Under the pieces are notes generated by a model. That model saw only the letters and a program-made list of their open reading frames with translations, was not told the DNA's origin and ran no database searches. The position numbers and the translations under genes were made by a program. A DNA stretch of 62,000 nucleotides from Symbiodinium natans. Its lineage: Eukaryota > Sar > Dinophyceae > Suessiales > Symbiodiniaceae. Location of the stretch: assembly GCA_905221605.1 (NCBI GenBank), contig CAJNDS010000297.1:17501-79500 (forward strand). Direction: 5' to 3'. The first letter of the stretch is position 1. The number at the start of each line of letters is the position of its first letter. Below, in pieces: positions 40,514-50,519 of the stretch.

Positions 40514-40604
40514 CTAGGGTTTAGGGTTTAGGGTTTAGGGTTTAGGGTTTAGGGTCTAGGGTTTAGGGTTTAGGGTTTAGGGTTTAGGGTTTAGGGTTTA
40601 GGGG
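40514..40604. repeat. (TTTAGGG)13 array
   Basis: Near-perfect. Confidence 0.97.
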
Positions 40605-40788
40605 CTGAAGAAGCCCCCCCCCCCTGAAGGTCGCATCAAAGTGCAGACCTGAACAGGAAGAAAGAAGCCCTTCCATCCAGGCCCCACGTGGAAAGCCCTA
40701 AGCCCAAAGCCGCAAGCCCTGATTCCCTGTGTGCAAAGAGTGCTTTGCAGAAACCCGAAGCCCTAAACCCTCAACCTGCCTACAGGCT

Positions 40789-41051
40789 GAGCCCTTTGTC
40801 TTCCTCTGGGACGAGAAGTGCGGCTTTCCCTTAAAACAATGAGGGCTTTGGACCTTACAGGGTTCTCGTGAGTTCAAGGAGTATGGAATGCGCTACCCTA
40901 AGAGGGTTATAACAAGTTGTTTAGCAAAGAATGCAGGGTTTAGGGTTGAGGGTTTAGGGTTTCGGGTTGGTAGCTTACTCTAACCGGGTCCTCCAAGTCA
41001 GCCAAAGCCTCTTAGACCTTGCTTCAGAGGTTGGCATCTTTGGTGGGGTCT
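40789..41051 (+). CDS. Three exon-like islands with AG acceptors
   Basis: After CTGCCTACAG: AEPFVFLWDEKCGFPLKQ (40789-40848). After GACCTTACAG: GSREFKEYGMRYPKRVITSC (about 40860-40935). Then VAYSNRVLQVSQSLLDLASE (40965-41051). TTTAGGG-like sequence lies between the second and third. Could be one spliced gene; joins not proven. Confidence 0.35.
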
Positions 41052-41067
41052 GAGAAAGGCATGTTCC

Positions 41068-41167
41068 CTAGTAGTAGAGTAGGTGACCTTGAACCTTTTT
41101 GGTGCAATATAGTCCCAGTATCATCCTAAAGGTTGACCTTTAGTTCCCCCAGGTTGCTGGACAACTA
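41068..41167. mobile_element. Family B element, 100 bp
   Basis: CTAGTAGTAGAGTAGGTGAC ... GGTTGCTGGACAACTA; the CCCTAAA array starts inside its last bases. Confidence 0.75.
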
Positions 41168-41528
41168 AACCCTAAACCCTAAACCCTAAACCCTAAACCC
41201 TAAACCCTAAACCCTAAACACTAAACCCTTCACACCCAGAGCCCCCGAGGACAGGCAGATGCCAGTCTGAGCATCCATGGGATCTTCTGCCCCTAAGCCC
41301 CCTAGAGCCCAAGACCTTGAAGCAGAAGCCCCAAGCCCCAAAAACAAGCACACGGAAGCCCTTGAGCCCCAAACACAACAAGCAGAAGCCCTTAAACCCT
41401 AAACCCCAAACCCTAAACCTTAAACCTTAAACCTTAAACCCTAAACCCTAAACCCTAAACCTTAAACCCTAAACCTTAAACCCTACTGTAAACCGTAAAC
41501 CCTAAACCCTAAACCCTAAACCCCAACC
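41168..41528. repeat. CCCTAAA arrays flanking a Lys/Pro-rich frame
   Basis: Arrays at 41168-41228 and 41395-41528. The frame between (about 41240-41395) reads SPLEPKTLKQKPQAPKTST, possibly repeat-derived. Confidence 0.85.
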
Positions 41529-41589
41529 CCAAACGCCACAAGTAGCGGGCCTCGCAAGCCGGGCCACGGTGGCGGCTTGCGATATTAGG

Positions 41590-41733
41590 CAGGGGGGGGG
41601 GGGGGGGGGGGGGGGGGTTACCTTCTTGGGGTCCTTACGTTTTAAGGGAATCCTACTATTTGGGGATCCTACTATTTTGGGTCCTTATTATAAGGGGAAT
41701 CCTACTACTTGGGGTCCCTTATTCTCGTAAACA
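41590..41733. mobile_element. Poly-G and family D element
   Basis: About 24 G, then TACCTTCTTGGGGTCC...ATCCTACTATTTGGGG units in triplicate, ending CTCGTAAACATCC. One frame reads VLIIRGILLLGVPYSRKHP. Confidence 0.7.
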
Positions 41734-42065
41734 TCCAGGTGGCGGCACGACCTTCAACGAGTGGCTGCTGGCGTCGGCGCATGCGCCCTGGACCGCCGTG
41801 ATGGGCGTTTCCCTACACCCGGGTGCCCCGGATCCACCGGGGCCCCAACAACTACTATTTGCTTAAGAACACCCCAAACAGAATGAAAGACACAAATCCT
41901 TGTGTTGCTCTTAGAAGGAAGAATGTTTTAATTTTTCGGTTCTTAAGCAAATAGTAGCAGTACGAGGATCCTTATTACAGGCACCCCGAAAACGGGTACC
42001 CGAAATTTTGGGAAGCCTTCCTTCTGCTCTTCGGTTCAGGTGGTGAAGGGGGCATCTGTGGCTAA
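41732..42065 (+). CDS. Two exon islands separated by a family C element
   Basis: Island 1 (41732-41850) reads GGGTTFNEWLLASAHAPWTA then VMGVSLHPGAPDPPGPQQ. Island 2 (41958-42065) reads QYEDPYYRHPENGYPKFWEA then FLLLFGSGGEGG, to TAA. Removing the element between would give ...GPQ/QYEDPYY... in frame. Family not recognised. Confidence 0.4.
41852..41957. mobile_element. Family C element, 106 bp
   Basis: CTACTATTTGCTTAAGAACA ... GGTTCTTAAGCAAATAGTAG, 20-bp near-perfect inverted ends. Confidence 0.85.
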
Positions 42066-42088
42066 CCTCCGGCTCCCTTGACATAGAA

Positions 42089-42490
42089 ATGGGGTTCAGA
42101 TGTAGTGGGCTTCTGTCATTACCCCCGGAGATCCGAGCCCTGAGCCCTAAAAGCCGCACTCAGAGTGAGCCCGAGACCCCTCAGTGAAGGAATCTGCCGT
42201 AAATGAAAGTACAGGGTTGCTGACTATGAAACGTGAGGTATACAGCTTCAACTACACAACTTAGCTCCAAAGGGTCCCATACCCTAAACGGCGGGGCATG
42301 GGACTCCCGGCACCAGAGGGTTTATATAGGGTTTAGGGTTTAGGGTTTAGGGTTAGGGTTGAGGGTTTAGGCTTTAGGGTTTAGGGTTCAGGGTTTAGGG
42401 TTTAGGGGCCCAGGACACTGGCCGAATCCAGCGGACCCACATCTCTGACTACGGCTGGCCGCGCCCTGACACCGAGGGGATCACGTTTTG
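42089..42490 (+). CDS. Exon-like islands
   Basis: 42089-42187 (ATG to TGA: MGFRCSGLLSLPPEIRALSP...), 42209-42263 (STGLLTMKREVYSFNYTT), 42411-42490 (DTGRIQRTHISDYGWPRPD). TTTAGGG repeats (42330-42408) lie between the last two. Unlinked, function unknown. Confidence 0.3.
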
Positions 42491-42704
42491 AGTGAGCTTC
42501 ACTGGGCCCTGAACACCCTAAAATACTTAAACCCCTGAAGCTTTGAGCCGTAAACCCTAAAGCCCTAAAGCTTTAAGCCTTAGACCCTAAAACCCTGACG
42601 CCTGGCAACCCTAAACCCTACTGAGAACTTCCGTATACCTCAGCTAACGCTTGTGGAATCCTAAAGGAAAGGTTTGAGGCTTTAGGGTTTAGGGTTTTGG
42701 GGAA

Positions 42705-42956
42705 GTCCAATCAAGGGATTAAAACTAGCACCCTAAGGTTGTGCCCCTAAGAGGTTCGCCTATTCTCCTCACATGGCCCTTATACTACCTCAAGGATCTT
42801 TCAACAGGGTCCCTCAAAACCCAAGAATACAACCTTAAGGGTCCAAGCCCTAAACCCTGAACCCCTTACAACCTTAAGGGTCCAAGCCCCAAACCCTAAA
42901 CCCTACACCCAGAACCCCAAACCCTAAACCTAAACCCCTTAGATCCAAGGAACGTC
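42705..42956. mobile_element. ACCTTAAGGGTCC element with 22-bp direct repeats around CCCTAAA
   Basis: TACAACCTTAAGGGTCCAAG occurs at about 42830 and 42868, with CCCTAAACCCTGAACCCC between. Related to 20338-20500. Confidence 0.55.
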
Positions 42957-43036
42957 ATTGGCACACCCTTCTTTCTGAAGTCCTACAGTGCGGAGAAGCT
43001 TCGTTCGCTGGAGCCGCCTGCCCGTCTTTTTTGTTT
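42957..43036 (+). CDS. Exon-like island before a telomere array
   Basis: Reads RNVIGTPFFLKSYSAEKLRS then LEPPARLF. GTTTAGGG follows directly and could be donor or stop. Confidence 0.35.
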
Positions 43037-43153
43037 GTTTAGGGTTTAGGGTTTAGGGTTTAGGGTTTAGGGTTTAGGGTTTAGGGTTTAGGGTTTAGGG
43101 TTTAGGGTTTAGGGTTTAGGGTTTAGGGTTTAGGGTTTAGGGTTTAGGGTTTA
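43037..43153. repeat. (TTTAGGG)16-17 array
   Basis: Perfect tandem units over about 117 bp. Confidence 0.97.
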
Positions 43154-43170
43154 ATTTAGAGAGGCTTTAG

Positions 43171-43574
43171 GACGCAGTTGAACCTTAAACTCCTTCGGGC
43201 CCCTTACTCTGTACAAAAAGTCAAAGACACATCGCTTTGGGTGCTTTATACCTCGTGGGCGCCTCCGCCATGGCAGAGGAGTGAAATGATGCATGCCAAA
43301 GCGCGCCGCGAGCCATCCCAGGTACACCCCTACAAGCTCCAAGCACCGCCCAAAAGCCCTAATCTCCCTAAACCCCTGAAACCCTTAACTTCCCTAAACT
43401 CGCCAAACCTTTAAGAACCCAAAACCCCAAAAGACTGTAAAATGCCCTGAACTCCTTGCGCTCTGGGAAAGACCAGGATCCTGTCTGCGAACGTGGACTG
43501 GAACATCTTCCCCGCACTGGGCTGCCAAGCGCCGGTCCGCCAGCCCCACTGCTTCATCCTCCTCAGGCTCTGAG
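43171..43574 (+). CDS. Exon-like islands
   Basis: 43171-43320 reads LKLLRAPYSVQKVKDTSLWV... to CCCAG|GTACAC. About 43475-43574 reads SANVDWNIFPALGCQAPVRQ to TGA. Joins unproven. Confidence 0.3.
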
Positions 43575-44003
43575 TTGCCGGGGGGGGGGGGGCTTGTGGC
43601 CCTAAACCCTTAAGATTTTTTGCAACAAAAATAGCTTCATTGTCATCAGGCTCTGAGCTGCAGGGAGGGGAAAAGTGGGGAGGGGGGTGAGGGGGCTTAT
43701 GGCCCTAAATCCGAGACTCCTGAGCTCTAAACCCTTATGTGCGTGATAGAGAGAGAGAGAGAGTGAGCGTGGAGTGAGGAGATCTGTGAACCGACCGAAT
43801 CTGCTGCATGCGAGCGCGAGAGCCGAAACCCTGAACCCTAAACCTCGAGCGTGGGGGCGTTGAAACCTGAGAAGAAGGTGGGGCACACTGAGCCGGGGTT
43901 TGGGGTTCGGGGTTTGGGGTATAAATTTAACATTTAGCGGCACCTTCGGGCGGACAGGCGGCAGCCTTGTTGCAAGAAGGGTTTAGGGCAAGGGTTTCGG
44001 GTG
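43575..44003. other. Local duplication and telomere-like sequence
   Basis: CATC..CAGGCTCTGAG(T/C)TG plus poly-G and GGC(C/T)TTATGGCCCTAAA-type sequence occurs at 43553-43610 and 43637-43715. (GA)n at 43746-43763. Confidence 0.5.
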
Positions 44004-44252
44004 TAAGGGGTGGTCGATGCGAAAGTCGTAAAACTCGGAAGCTTGTGGACCCTGCATTTGCAAGCGGGTAAAGCAGTTTTCCTTTATGGCTTAGAATACT
44101 TCTTGGGATGGTTGCAAGGTATGCCCAGAAAGCCTCACAGGAAGCCTCCGAAGCCTCCGAAGACACGGCCCAGCGCAACCGCAACATCACAGGCTTCGTG
44201 CATGAACGAATCAGAACGCAAAAATCCATAACCTGGAGTCCCAGGGCTTGAG
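44004..44252 (+). CDS. Hypothetical protein, 73-80 codons
   Basis: Frame VVDAKVVKLGSLWTLHLQAG then KAVFLYGLEYFLGWLQ, continuing to TAA 44229-44231. A GTATGC after WLQ could be a donor. A second frame (EASEDTAQRNRNITGFVHER) to TGA 44252 is the alternative 3' part. Confidence 0.3.
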
Positions 44253-44326
44253 AACAGTGTGCAAACTGTCACCAGCCCACAATGAAATAGAATTCGTTTC
44301 CCCTGTCTATCGCAAGTTACCGGCGT

Positions 44327-44582
44327 GTGGCATGGGAGGAACCCAATCGACCGGTTCGTCTCCTACTACTTGGAGAGGCCCACGCCTTCAGATCTGAGCA
44401 ACTATGTAGGCCCCAGGTACATGTTGTGCGTTCCCTTGTCGGGTTTAAGAGGACCATGATTAGGAATATTTTTCAGAGGGGTGAAGTGCCATTCCTAGGC
44501 CACAAAAGCCCTTTCGGTTTGCAGGTGGACTTGGAGTAGTACCAAACGGTTCAGGAGCGCTGTCATCATGGCCTAGCATGCA
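44327..44582 (+). CDS. Exon-like islands around a family E half-element
   Basis: To CCCCAG|GTACAT two frames look coding (WEEPNRPVRLLLLGEAHAF or PIDRFVSYYLERPTPSDLSN). After the family E right end CCATTCCTAG, ATKALSVCRWTWSSTKRFRS runs to TAG. Confidence 0.25.
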
Positions 44583-44619
44583 TGCGTGAGGAAGGCCAGA
44601 GTTTTCTCCTACTCGTTAC

Positions 44620-44768
44620 TACTACTCACTCCTCCCTACACACTATGCACTAGTCACTACTCACCACTACCAGTACCACTACGACTACGACTACGACTAT
44701 GACTACGACGACTACTAATACGACGACGACTACTACTACCACCACCACCACCACCACGACGGTTACTG
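44620..44768. repeat. Degenerate trinucleotide tract (ACT/ACG/ACC)n
   Basis: TACTACTCACTACC..., (TACGAC)n, (TACTAC)n and (CACCAC)n blocks. Thr-rich translation is an artefact. Confidence 0.9.
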
Positions 44769-45153
44769 TTAGTGAAGCATTGCTATTCCTCAGCCAGATA
44801 TTCAAATCTCCTCAAACCCTCACCCTCCCCTTGGGAAGGTCAGATCGTCGTCTAGAGGGCGGCCCCCTGGTTCAAGATCATTTGGGGTGCAGGGTTAAGG
44901 GTGCAAGATATTTGAGGTTGGGGTTTCGGGTTTGGGATGTAGGGTTTGGGGCTTTTTGAGGGGGCAACAGGGGTGGGGGGAGGTCTCTCTGGGCCTAGGG
45001 TTGGGAGGATGGGGAATTGCACAAAAGTCCGACAGTAGCAAGTCGCAAAGTCCGACTGGGGGTCACTTTGTGGGGCTGAGGCTTCCTGTGGGGTTAACAC
45101 ACGTTTTTAAGTGCTGTCTGGGCTTTCAGAAACAGACAACTCGACGTAACTAG
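44769..45153 (+). CDS. Exon-like islands, unknown product
   Basis: 44769-44885 reads SEALLFLSQIFKSPQTLTLP then LGRSDRRLEGGPLVQDHL. 45012-45153 reads IAQKSDSSKSQSPTGGHFVG... to TAG. GGTTTAGGG-like sequence lies between. Confidence 0.3.
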
Positions 45154-45384
45154 CCCGTTCTTGACAACATTGCTTATCTTTGTTGGCCTGCGATAAACAC
45201 AATCAACTTGAGTGGTGTTTGTCTTTCTGAGAGGCCACAACATAGGCTTTTTGATCTGGTTGAAGAGTCCTCTGACCCCTTATAGGCGTTTTTTCGTGGG
45301 CAAATGGTTGTGTATCTCAAGGAACCACGAAAATTATACTTGTTGAGGGGTTCGAAGAGAGGAAAAGCTAAATCGCACCCATGA
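45154..45384 (+). CDS. Exon-like islands
   Basis: 45154-45285: PVLDNIAYLCWPAINTINLS then GVCLSERPQHRLFDLVEESS, to TAG. 45304-45384: ATG to TGA, MVVYLKEPRKLYLLRGSKRG. A 98-codon minus frame spans the region, so the strand is not certain. Confidence 0.3.
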
Positions 45385-45400
45385 CTGCGAAAACGAACAG

Positions 45401-45604
45401 GTGTTGGGCGCCTTACATCTGACAGGTTTATCCCATGATAGGCCCTCAGCTCTAAATCCGAAACCCTCAAAACCCTCAGCAGGGTGTAACGTGTTTGGCT
45501 TAGGGTCTACATCCGACGGACTAGAGCCATCAGCCCAGGCAGCTCGATCATTCGCTTGCTGTCCCAAGTCCCTATGGAGGACCAAAGAACCCCAGAGAGC
45601 TTGA
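45401..45604 (+). CDS. Hypothetical ORF, 67 codons
   Basis: Ser/Pro/Ala-rich, includes GLGSTSDGLEPSAQAARSFA. A 139-codon minus frame overlaps. Confidence 0.2.
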   Translation: MLGALHLTGLSHDRPSALNPKPSKPSAGCNVFGLGSTSDGLEPSAQAARSFACCPKSLWRTKEPQRA

Positions 45605-45664
45605 CTTGACCCGCAGGGTTTTAAGGAACCCGAAAACCCTGAACCCTCGCTGCTTGCGGGGAGA

Positions 45665-45945
45665 ACGTGGGGAATAAGTTCGGGTCCGAGCCCCAGGTCC
45701 AAGAATCTGAAGAGCAGCCGCAGGATTTCAAAGCAAAAGCAATTCCAGAACACCCTAAAATCTTAAACCCCTAAACCCCAAACCCTAAAGCCTAAACCTC
45801 GCCGACAGCAAGAGGACTTTGAAGCCTACCTGGAATCGATTCGCTTCGACCGCCTACGGTTCAGCGGGGAGGAGCGCCGAGCTAAGGGCTTGTGGGGTTT
45901 AGGGTTCAGGGTTTAGGGTTTACGGCGAGCTCGACCAGGCGGGCT
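45665..45945 (+). CDS. Exon-like islands, acidic/Gln-rich
   Basis: 45665-45775 reads NVGNKFGSEPQVQESEEQPQ then DFKAKAIPEHP. 45797-45897 reads QQEDFEAYLESIRFDRLRFS then GEERRAKGLWG, running into TTTAGGG repeats. 45923-45945 (GELDQAG) may continue it. Confidence 0.35.
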
Positions 45946-46039
45946 GAGACAAGCCTGTGCAAAAGGGTTTAGGGTTTAGGGCAAAGAAGGGTTTAGGGTT
46001 TAGGGGGCTTGGGAGGTTCTCCTAATCCTTGCTTAGCCA

Positions 46040-46212
46040 ACTGTTGAACTGTAAACTTTCTGTGTTTCGTTATCTAGTGGGAGAATACACTTTAGCACAT
46101 AGCCTAGGACCCGGAGTAGGCCCTTATTTCCTATTTTTAGGGTGGGGGGTTCCCTTCTAACCCTATCAAAACCAAAAAGGATACCTTTTTCATTCCTAGG
46201 TTACTCCTAGCA
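46040..46212. mobile_element. Family M fragment and family F element
   Basis: AACTGTAAACTTTCTGTG (family M) then ACCCGGAGTAGGCCCTTATT ... AGGTTACTCCTAG (family F, 46106-46212). Confidence 0.65.
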
Positions 46213-46476
46213 GCAGCTTTAGCCATCTTGAAGCAGGATTGTGCTGTATGATTCTTTGTGCTACCCTGATGCCTTTTAGGCTTAAGATCCCTTGTCAAGC
46301 CGATGAAGCAAGAAGGGTTCCCGGTTCTCGTCTAGACTTCTGAAAAACCTCGCACTAACAAAGTCCTACCCTATTTCGCAGACTTTTCGCGTCTGAACTA
46401 TTTACCTCGTGTGGTGATGGGGGGGCGAGAGCCCGTCGATATCGAGATGAAGAAGAATGACATATGCATCCGGTGA
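46213..46476 (+). CDS. Exon-like islands with good acceptors
   Basis: AAALAILKQDCAV follows family F. LRSLVKPMKQEGFPVLV follows CCTTTTAG. 46382-46476 after CCTATTTCGCAG reads FSRLNYLPRVVMGGREPVDI then EMKKNDICIR, to TGA. Confidence 0.4.
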
Positions 46477-47036
46477 AGATTGTGTTATGGTATGTACGTC
46501 AACCTTTTGTCCCCACTCCCCAGCAGCTGTGGCAAAACACACCTCGAAGATCAAACCCAGCAACAAAGCCCATGCCGACTGAAAGTTCATCCATGACCTG
46601 GTCATCGCTGTGGGACGTCACGTCTCACGAAATGCCAATCTGTCGTCGCCTTGTCGACTCTTGGGCTCTCATGGTCCCTCACTGGAGTCCATGCTGCCAT
46701 TAAAAATTGGGCTTAAGACGTTTCACAGGTGCGTATTTCATCTTTTTCGCAGCGGTTTCAAGAGACTACCTTCTTGGAAACCTATGCTACAAGGAAACTT
46801 ACCAGGACGCAGACCCCAAAAATGGCACTCAGCTAGAGAAAACCCACCCCCAAGTTCACATCCCTCAACAGCCTTCTGATGTCGTCGACATGAGCTCCCC
46901 TCCCCCGGCCTGAAACTGGTTCCGCGACTCTTGCGCAGGAGAGCGGCTTGTTTTGCAACCGCGAGAACGGCGAGTTGCTGAGCAGAACTTGCACCTTCTC
47001 TTTTGCCTTGTGGAGCCCTGCATGCCTCCTGGACTA
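46464..47036 (+). CDS. Exon-like islands, possible membrane-protein tail
   Basis: About 46518-46703 after CTCCCCAG reads QLWQNTPRRSNPATKPMPTE... to TAA. About 46755-46913 after TTTTTCGCAG reads VSRDYLLGNLCYKETYQDAD then PKNGTQLEKTHPQVHIPQQP, to TGA. 46907-47036 reads ETGSATLAQESGLFCNRENG. Minus frames (178 and 67 codons) overlap, so the strand is a judgement. Confidence 0.3.
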
Positions 47037-47104
47037 GGACGTGGATGTTTAGCAGTACCTTTAGTACGCTTTGAGGCTTGCCACTTGAACTTCCGTCAGC
47101 AAGG

Positions 47105-47520
47105 CTGTAGCTGAGTAGGGAACCTTGAACCTTTTGGGGGGTGAATTGCAAAAAGTGAACTCTTTTTGGCCCGGGGTGCTCAGCAACTAGGTTAGCATTG
47201 CTTCGGAACCACCTAAGATTGTGACGATAAAATGCAAACATTCTTCCCAGTAAGGGTAATATGGGGATTATCATTCTCGTTTTTGGGGTGTCTTAAGCAA
47301 TTCAAAGAGTAGTTTAGGGCTACCCCTCACATGAGAACACTGAGAAGTCAGGCTGTGCCTTGCGCGCGAGGGCGACGTCTCCGCCGATCCTGGCCCCGAC
47401 TCTGGGGCTCGAAGAGTTCAGGAAGTACACCTTATATTGTTATAGGGATCCTTATTATGATTTAAGGGTTTAGGGTTTAGGGTTTCTGATTTAAGGGATA
47501 TTCCTTCAGGGGTGTTGGGC
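47105..47520. mobile_element. Diverged family B, C and A elements
   Basis: Family B-like 47111-47190, family C-like 47193-47311. A family A remnant (47440-47512) has TTTAGGG repeats inserted in its middle. Frame 47335-47433 (ENTEKSGCALRARATSPPIL) lies between. Confidence 0.55.
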
Positions 47521-47739
47521 TCAACAGCTTCAGGCCCTGCTCACGTAGGAGGGGCGTGTGAGTTCGTGGAGACTGAGTAGACCCTGAACCCAAACTCCAC
47601 AACCCTAAGCCCTACTGAGCCTAAAGTCCTGAGCCCCATGCCTTGCCAATACCCCCCAAAATCCGAAGCCCTCAACCCCAAAGCCCTAAACCCTAAACCC
47701 TAGCCCTAAACCCTAAATCCCAAGCCCTACACCCTAAGT

Positions 47740-47830
47740 CTTGCGGCAGCTCCAGGAAACCTTGGGCTTCCGCAGCCACGGCGGGCCCCAGAATCGCTTG
47801 GCGCGGATGTCACCTGCCGAAAGTTTCGAG
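47740..47830 (+). CDS. Exon-like island
   Basis: Reads RQLQETLGFRSHGGPQNRLA then RMSPAESFE before degenerate TTTAGGG sequence. Function unknown. Confidence 0.3.
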
Positions 47831-48584
47831 GTTTGGGGGTTTAGGGTTTGGGGGGTTTTAGGGTTTAGGATTTAGGGTTTGGGGGTTTTCGGGTTTAGGA
47901 TTTTGGGTTTGGGGGTTTTTAGGCTTAAGGATTTGGGTTTAGATTTATTGTTTAGGATTTAGGGTTTGGGGGTTTTGGGGTTTAGGATTTGGGGTTTAGG
48001 ATTTAGGGTTTGGGGGTTTTAGGGTTTAGGATTTGGGTTTAGGATTTAGGGTTTAGGATTTAGGGTTTGGGGGTTTTAGGGTTTTCGGGGCTTCGAGGGG
48101 TTTTAGCGTTGTTTTGGGATCTTAGGGCTTTTCTGGGTTTGAGGGGTTTGAGGGGTTTTCGGGTTTTCGAGCTTAGGGCTTGAGGGTTGAGGGGTTTTAG
48201 GATTTTGGGGTTTTAGGGTTGAGTTCAGGGTGCTGGGCCTTTTGAATGTCTTAGGGTTCAGGGTATAGAGGCATGGTTGCAGAAGGGTTCAGGGTTTGGG
48301 ACTTTGAGTTGAGGGTTTTGAGTCTTCTGCTATTTGCTTAAGAACCCCCGCCAAAACAAAATACTCAGCCTTATGAGGGCAAGATAGGGATTGTTATCTT
48401 TCATGTTCAGGGCAGCTCTTATGCAAATGGGCTCTTATGCAAACGGGTTTCAGGGTTTTGGATTCAGAGTTACGGGTTTTAGGGTTTTGCGGTTTCAGGG
48501 TTTTTGGGTTCTAAGAACCCTAAACCCTAAACCCTAAAACCTCCGCCGGTTTGATGGTCTTTGGGTTTAGGGTTTTAGGATTTG
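47831..48584. repeat. Degenerate TTTAGGG/GGATTTAGGG/GGGGGTTTT region with a family C copy
   Basis: Roughly 400 bp of decayed telomere-type units. Family C 48327-48432 (CTGCTATTTGCTTAAGAACC). Confidence 0.8.
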
Positions 48585-48776
48585 CAGTACTGGCTGTCAG
48601 TGATGGTTTGCCAACAGCTCCCCAGCAATCTGAGCCAAAAGGGTTTGGAGTTTAGGGGTATTAGTGTTTTAGGATGTTTTGGTTTCTGGTTTGAGGATTT
48701 AGGGTGTAGGGTGTAGGGTAAAAAAGATTGTTCCATCATTTCTAGAAGACCTCGAAACCTGCGCCAAGAACAGCTA
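48585..48776 (+). CDS. Exon-like islands
   Basis: 48585-48654 reads AVLAVSDGLPTAPQQSEPKG. 48723-48776 reads KIVPSFLEDLETCAKNS to TAA. Confidence 0.25.
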
Positions 48777-48983
48777 AGGTATAGGGTCACAGCATGAAGG
48801 TTTTTGGGGTGGCTTGAAGGTGCCGCTGCTGAGCCCGAAATCTCACAAGGCCAACTGAGAGCTTTAGGGAGGGCTTAGGGTTTAGAGCTTAGGGTATGGG
48901 TCTCTCTCTCTCTCCCTCTTTCTCGCTGCCCGAGGCTTCCCCAAAAGGTAGCTGGAAGGTGCTAAGACCCCGACGGCAACTCC

Positions 48984-49331
48984 ATGTTGAGGTTGGACCC
49001 CCCCTTTGGCCGGCTGGAGGTGGCGAAAGCACGGCTGTCGCGCTGTGTGGTGAGTTTGCAGAATGCCACTGGGACTGTGCTTGCGGATTTTGAACTCTGC
49101 TCGGATCGCACGGGGACCCTGCAACCGGACCCGGACCCTAAACCCCAAGCCTCAAAGATCCCCAAGTAGTCGAGCCTAATTAAGGAGTCTTACCTGGCAC
49201 CCGCTGGTGAGACTTGAAGCCCTGAGAAGATTAGGGAGGAGTTCCAGTCTCAGGAAGACTTCGAGAACCACCTCATCGTTCTGCGTGCCTTCTACCCCTG
49301 GATAAAGCGGGTGAAGCTTCTGGGGCCTTAG
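48984..49331 (+). CDS. Two exon islands of an unknown protein
   Basis: 48984-49169 (ATG): MLRLDPPFGRLEVAKARLSR, then CVVSLQNATGTVLADFELCS. 49218-49331: PEKIREEFQSQEDFENHLIV then LRAFYPWIKRVKLLG, to TAG. Both have strong protein character; no domain recognised. Confidence 0.4.
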
Positions 49332-49365
49332 ACAAATGGAACAAGGTTTTTGAAGCAAAGACCCA

Positions 49366-49800
49366 GAGTGGGCCCGTATTCCTATTTTAGGTTTGAGGTT
49401 GCCCTGCAAGCCACTTGAACCCAAGAAAGCACCGAGCACCCTTAGTTGAGGTGCATTCTGGCGAAAGCCCAACCCCTCAAGTTGTTCTTCACGGAAACCC
49501 ACTGCCCCCGGACTACAGGGTTGAGGGGCCCCTCAGTCGTCCACTGTATGCTTAAGAAGAAAACATGGCGATGTTCTTCCTTATAAGGGTAATGTAGGGA
49601 TCGCTATCCTGTTCTCTTTTTGTTCCCGGGGGGGGGGGGGGTCCTGAAGCAAATACCTAGACCCTAAACCCCACCGCCCCCGAAAGCTGCAGCGAGTGCC
49701 AGGGTCGAAACCCTGGTGGGGTTCTTAAGCAAATGCTGGGTTTTTGGAGTACTAGACTTTAATACTTTTTTTTTGGTTCTGGGTTCCTACTATAGCTACT
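49366..49800. mobile_element. Family F remnant, family C element and exon-like frame
   Basis: AGAGTGGGCCCGTATTCC (family F). Frame 49467-49547 (PQVVLHGNPLPPDYRVEGPL). Family C 49540-49660, with a second family C right end at 49718-49740. Confidence 0.45.
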
Positions 49801-49894
49801 TATACCTGAAAACCCTAAACCCCGAACCCTAAACCATAAACCCTAAACCCTAAACCCTAAACCCTAAACCCTAAACCCTAAACCCTCTACTCCA

Positions 49895-49982
49895 AAGCAG
49901 GGAAGGGTCGTCTTGAAGTTCCGGGTGTTGAGGAAAAGCCTTCCGGCCTCCGCACCGACTCGGAAGTCTGAAGGGCGACTGA
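49895..49982 (+). CDS. Exon-like island ending at GAG|GTAAGT
   Basis: Reads KQGRVVLKFRVLRKSLPASA then PTRKSEGRLR up to a consensus donor. An alternative frame (GRLEVPGVEEKPSGLRTD) is also open. Preceded by CCCTAAA (49800-49890). Confidence 0.35.
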
Positions 49983-50039
49983 GGTAAGTTTAAAATGGGC
50001 AAAGCACCAAACAGCAGGGGTTTGGGGCTTCGGGTTTTG

Positions 50040-50315
50040 GGGTTTAGGGGTTAGGGGGTTCAGGGTTTAGGGTTTAGGGTTTAGGGTTTAGGGTCTAGGG
50101 TCTAGGGTGTAGGGTCTAGGGTCTAGGGTCTGGTGCGGGATTGTTGGCACCTCTGGGGATCTAAGGTTCGCGGAGGGCGAGGAGACCCAGAACATCTACC
50201 ACACCAAGGCACAACCCAAAACCCTAAACCCAAAGTCTAAACCCTAAACCCTCAGCCTGAGCCCTGAGCCCTACCCAAACGTTTCGGGCGCCTGTGCCTC
50301 TTCTACTTGTTCGCC
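50040..50315. other. TTTAGGG/TCTAGGG array and an exon-like frame
   Basis: Array 50058-50130 changes from TTTAGGG to TCTAGGG. Frame 50131-50222 reads GTSGDLRFAEGEETQNIYHT. Confidence 0.5.
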
Positions 50316-50427
50316 CTGTAGTACACGTCTGCTCTTTGTCTTGGTTTTAGGTTCCCTTGCAAAGTCACCAACACCAGAAAGGGTACCCTGATTGTACAAA
50401 GTTAGTGGGCTACCAAGTCTGTGTGTG
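50316..50427. mobile_element. Family G element
   Basis: Right end TTAGTGGGCTACCAAG; GTCTG occurs on both sides (about 50327 and 50426). Confidence 0.6.
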
Positions 50428-50519
50428 GCTACCTCAAGCCGCGCAATCGCAGGCGTTGGGCTGCCAGCTTTGCAGTGTTGTAGGCTATGGGTTTAGGGTG
50501 TAGTGTTTTATCATGGACT

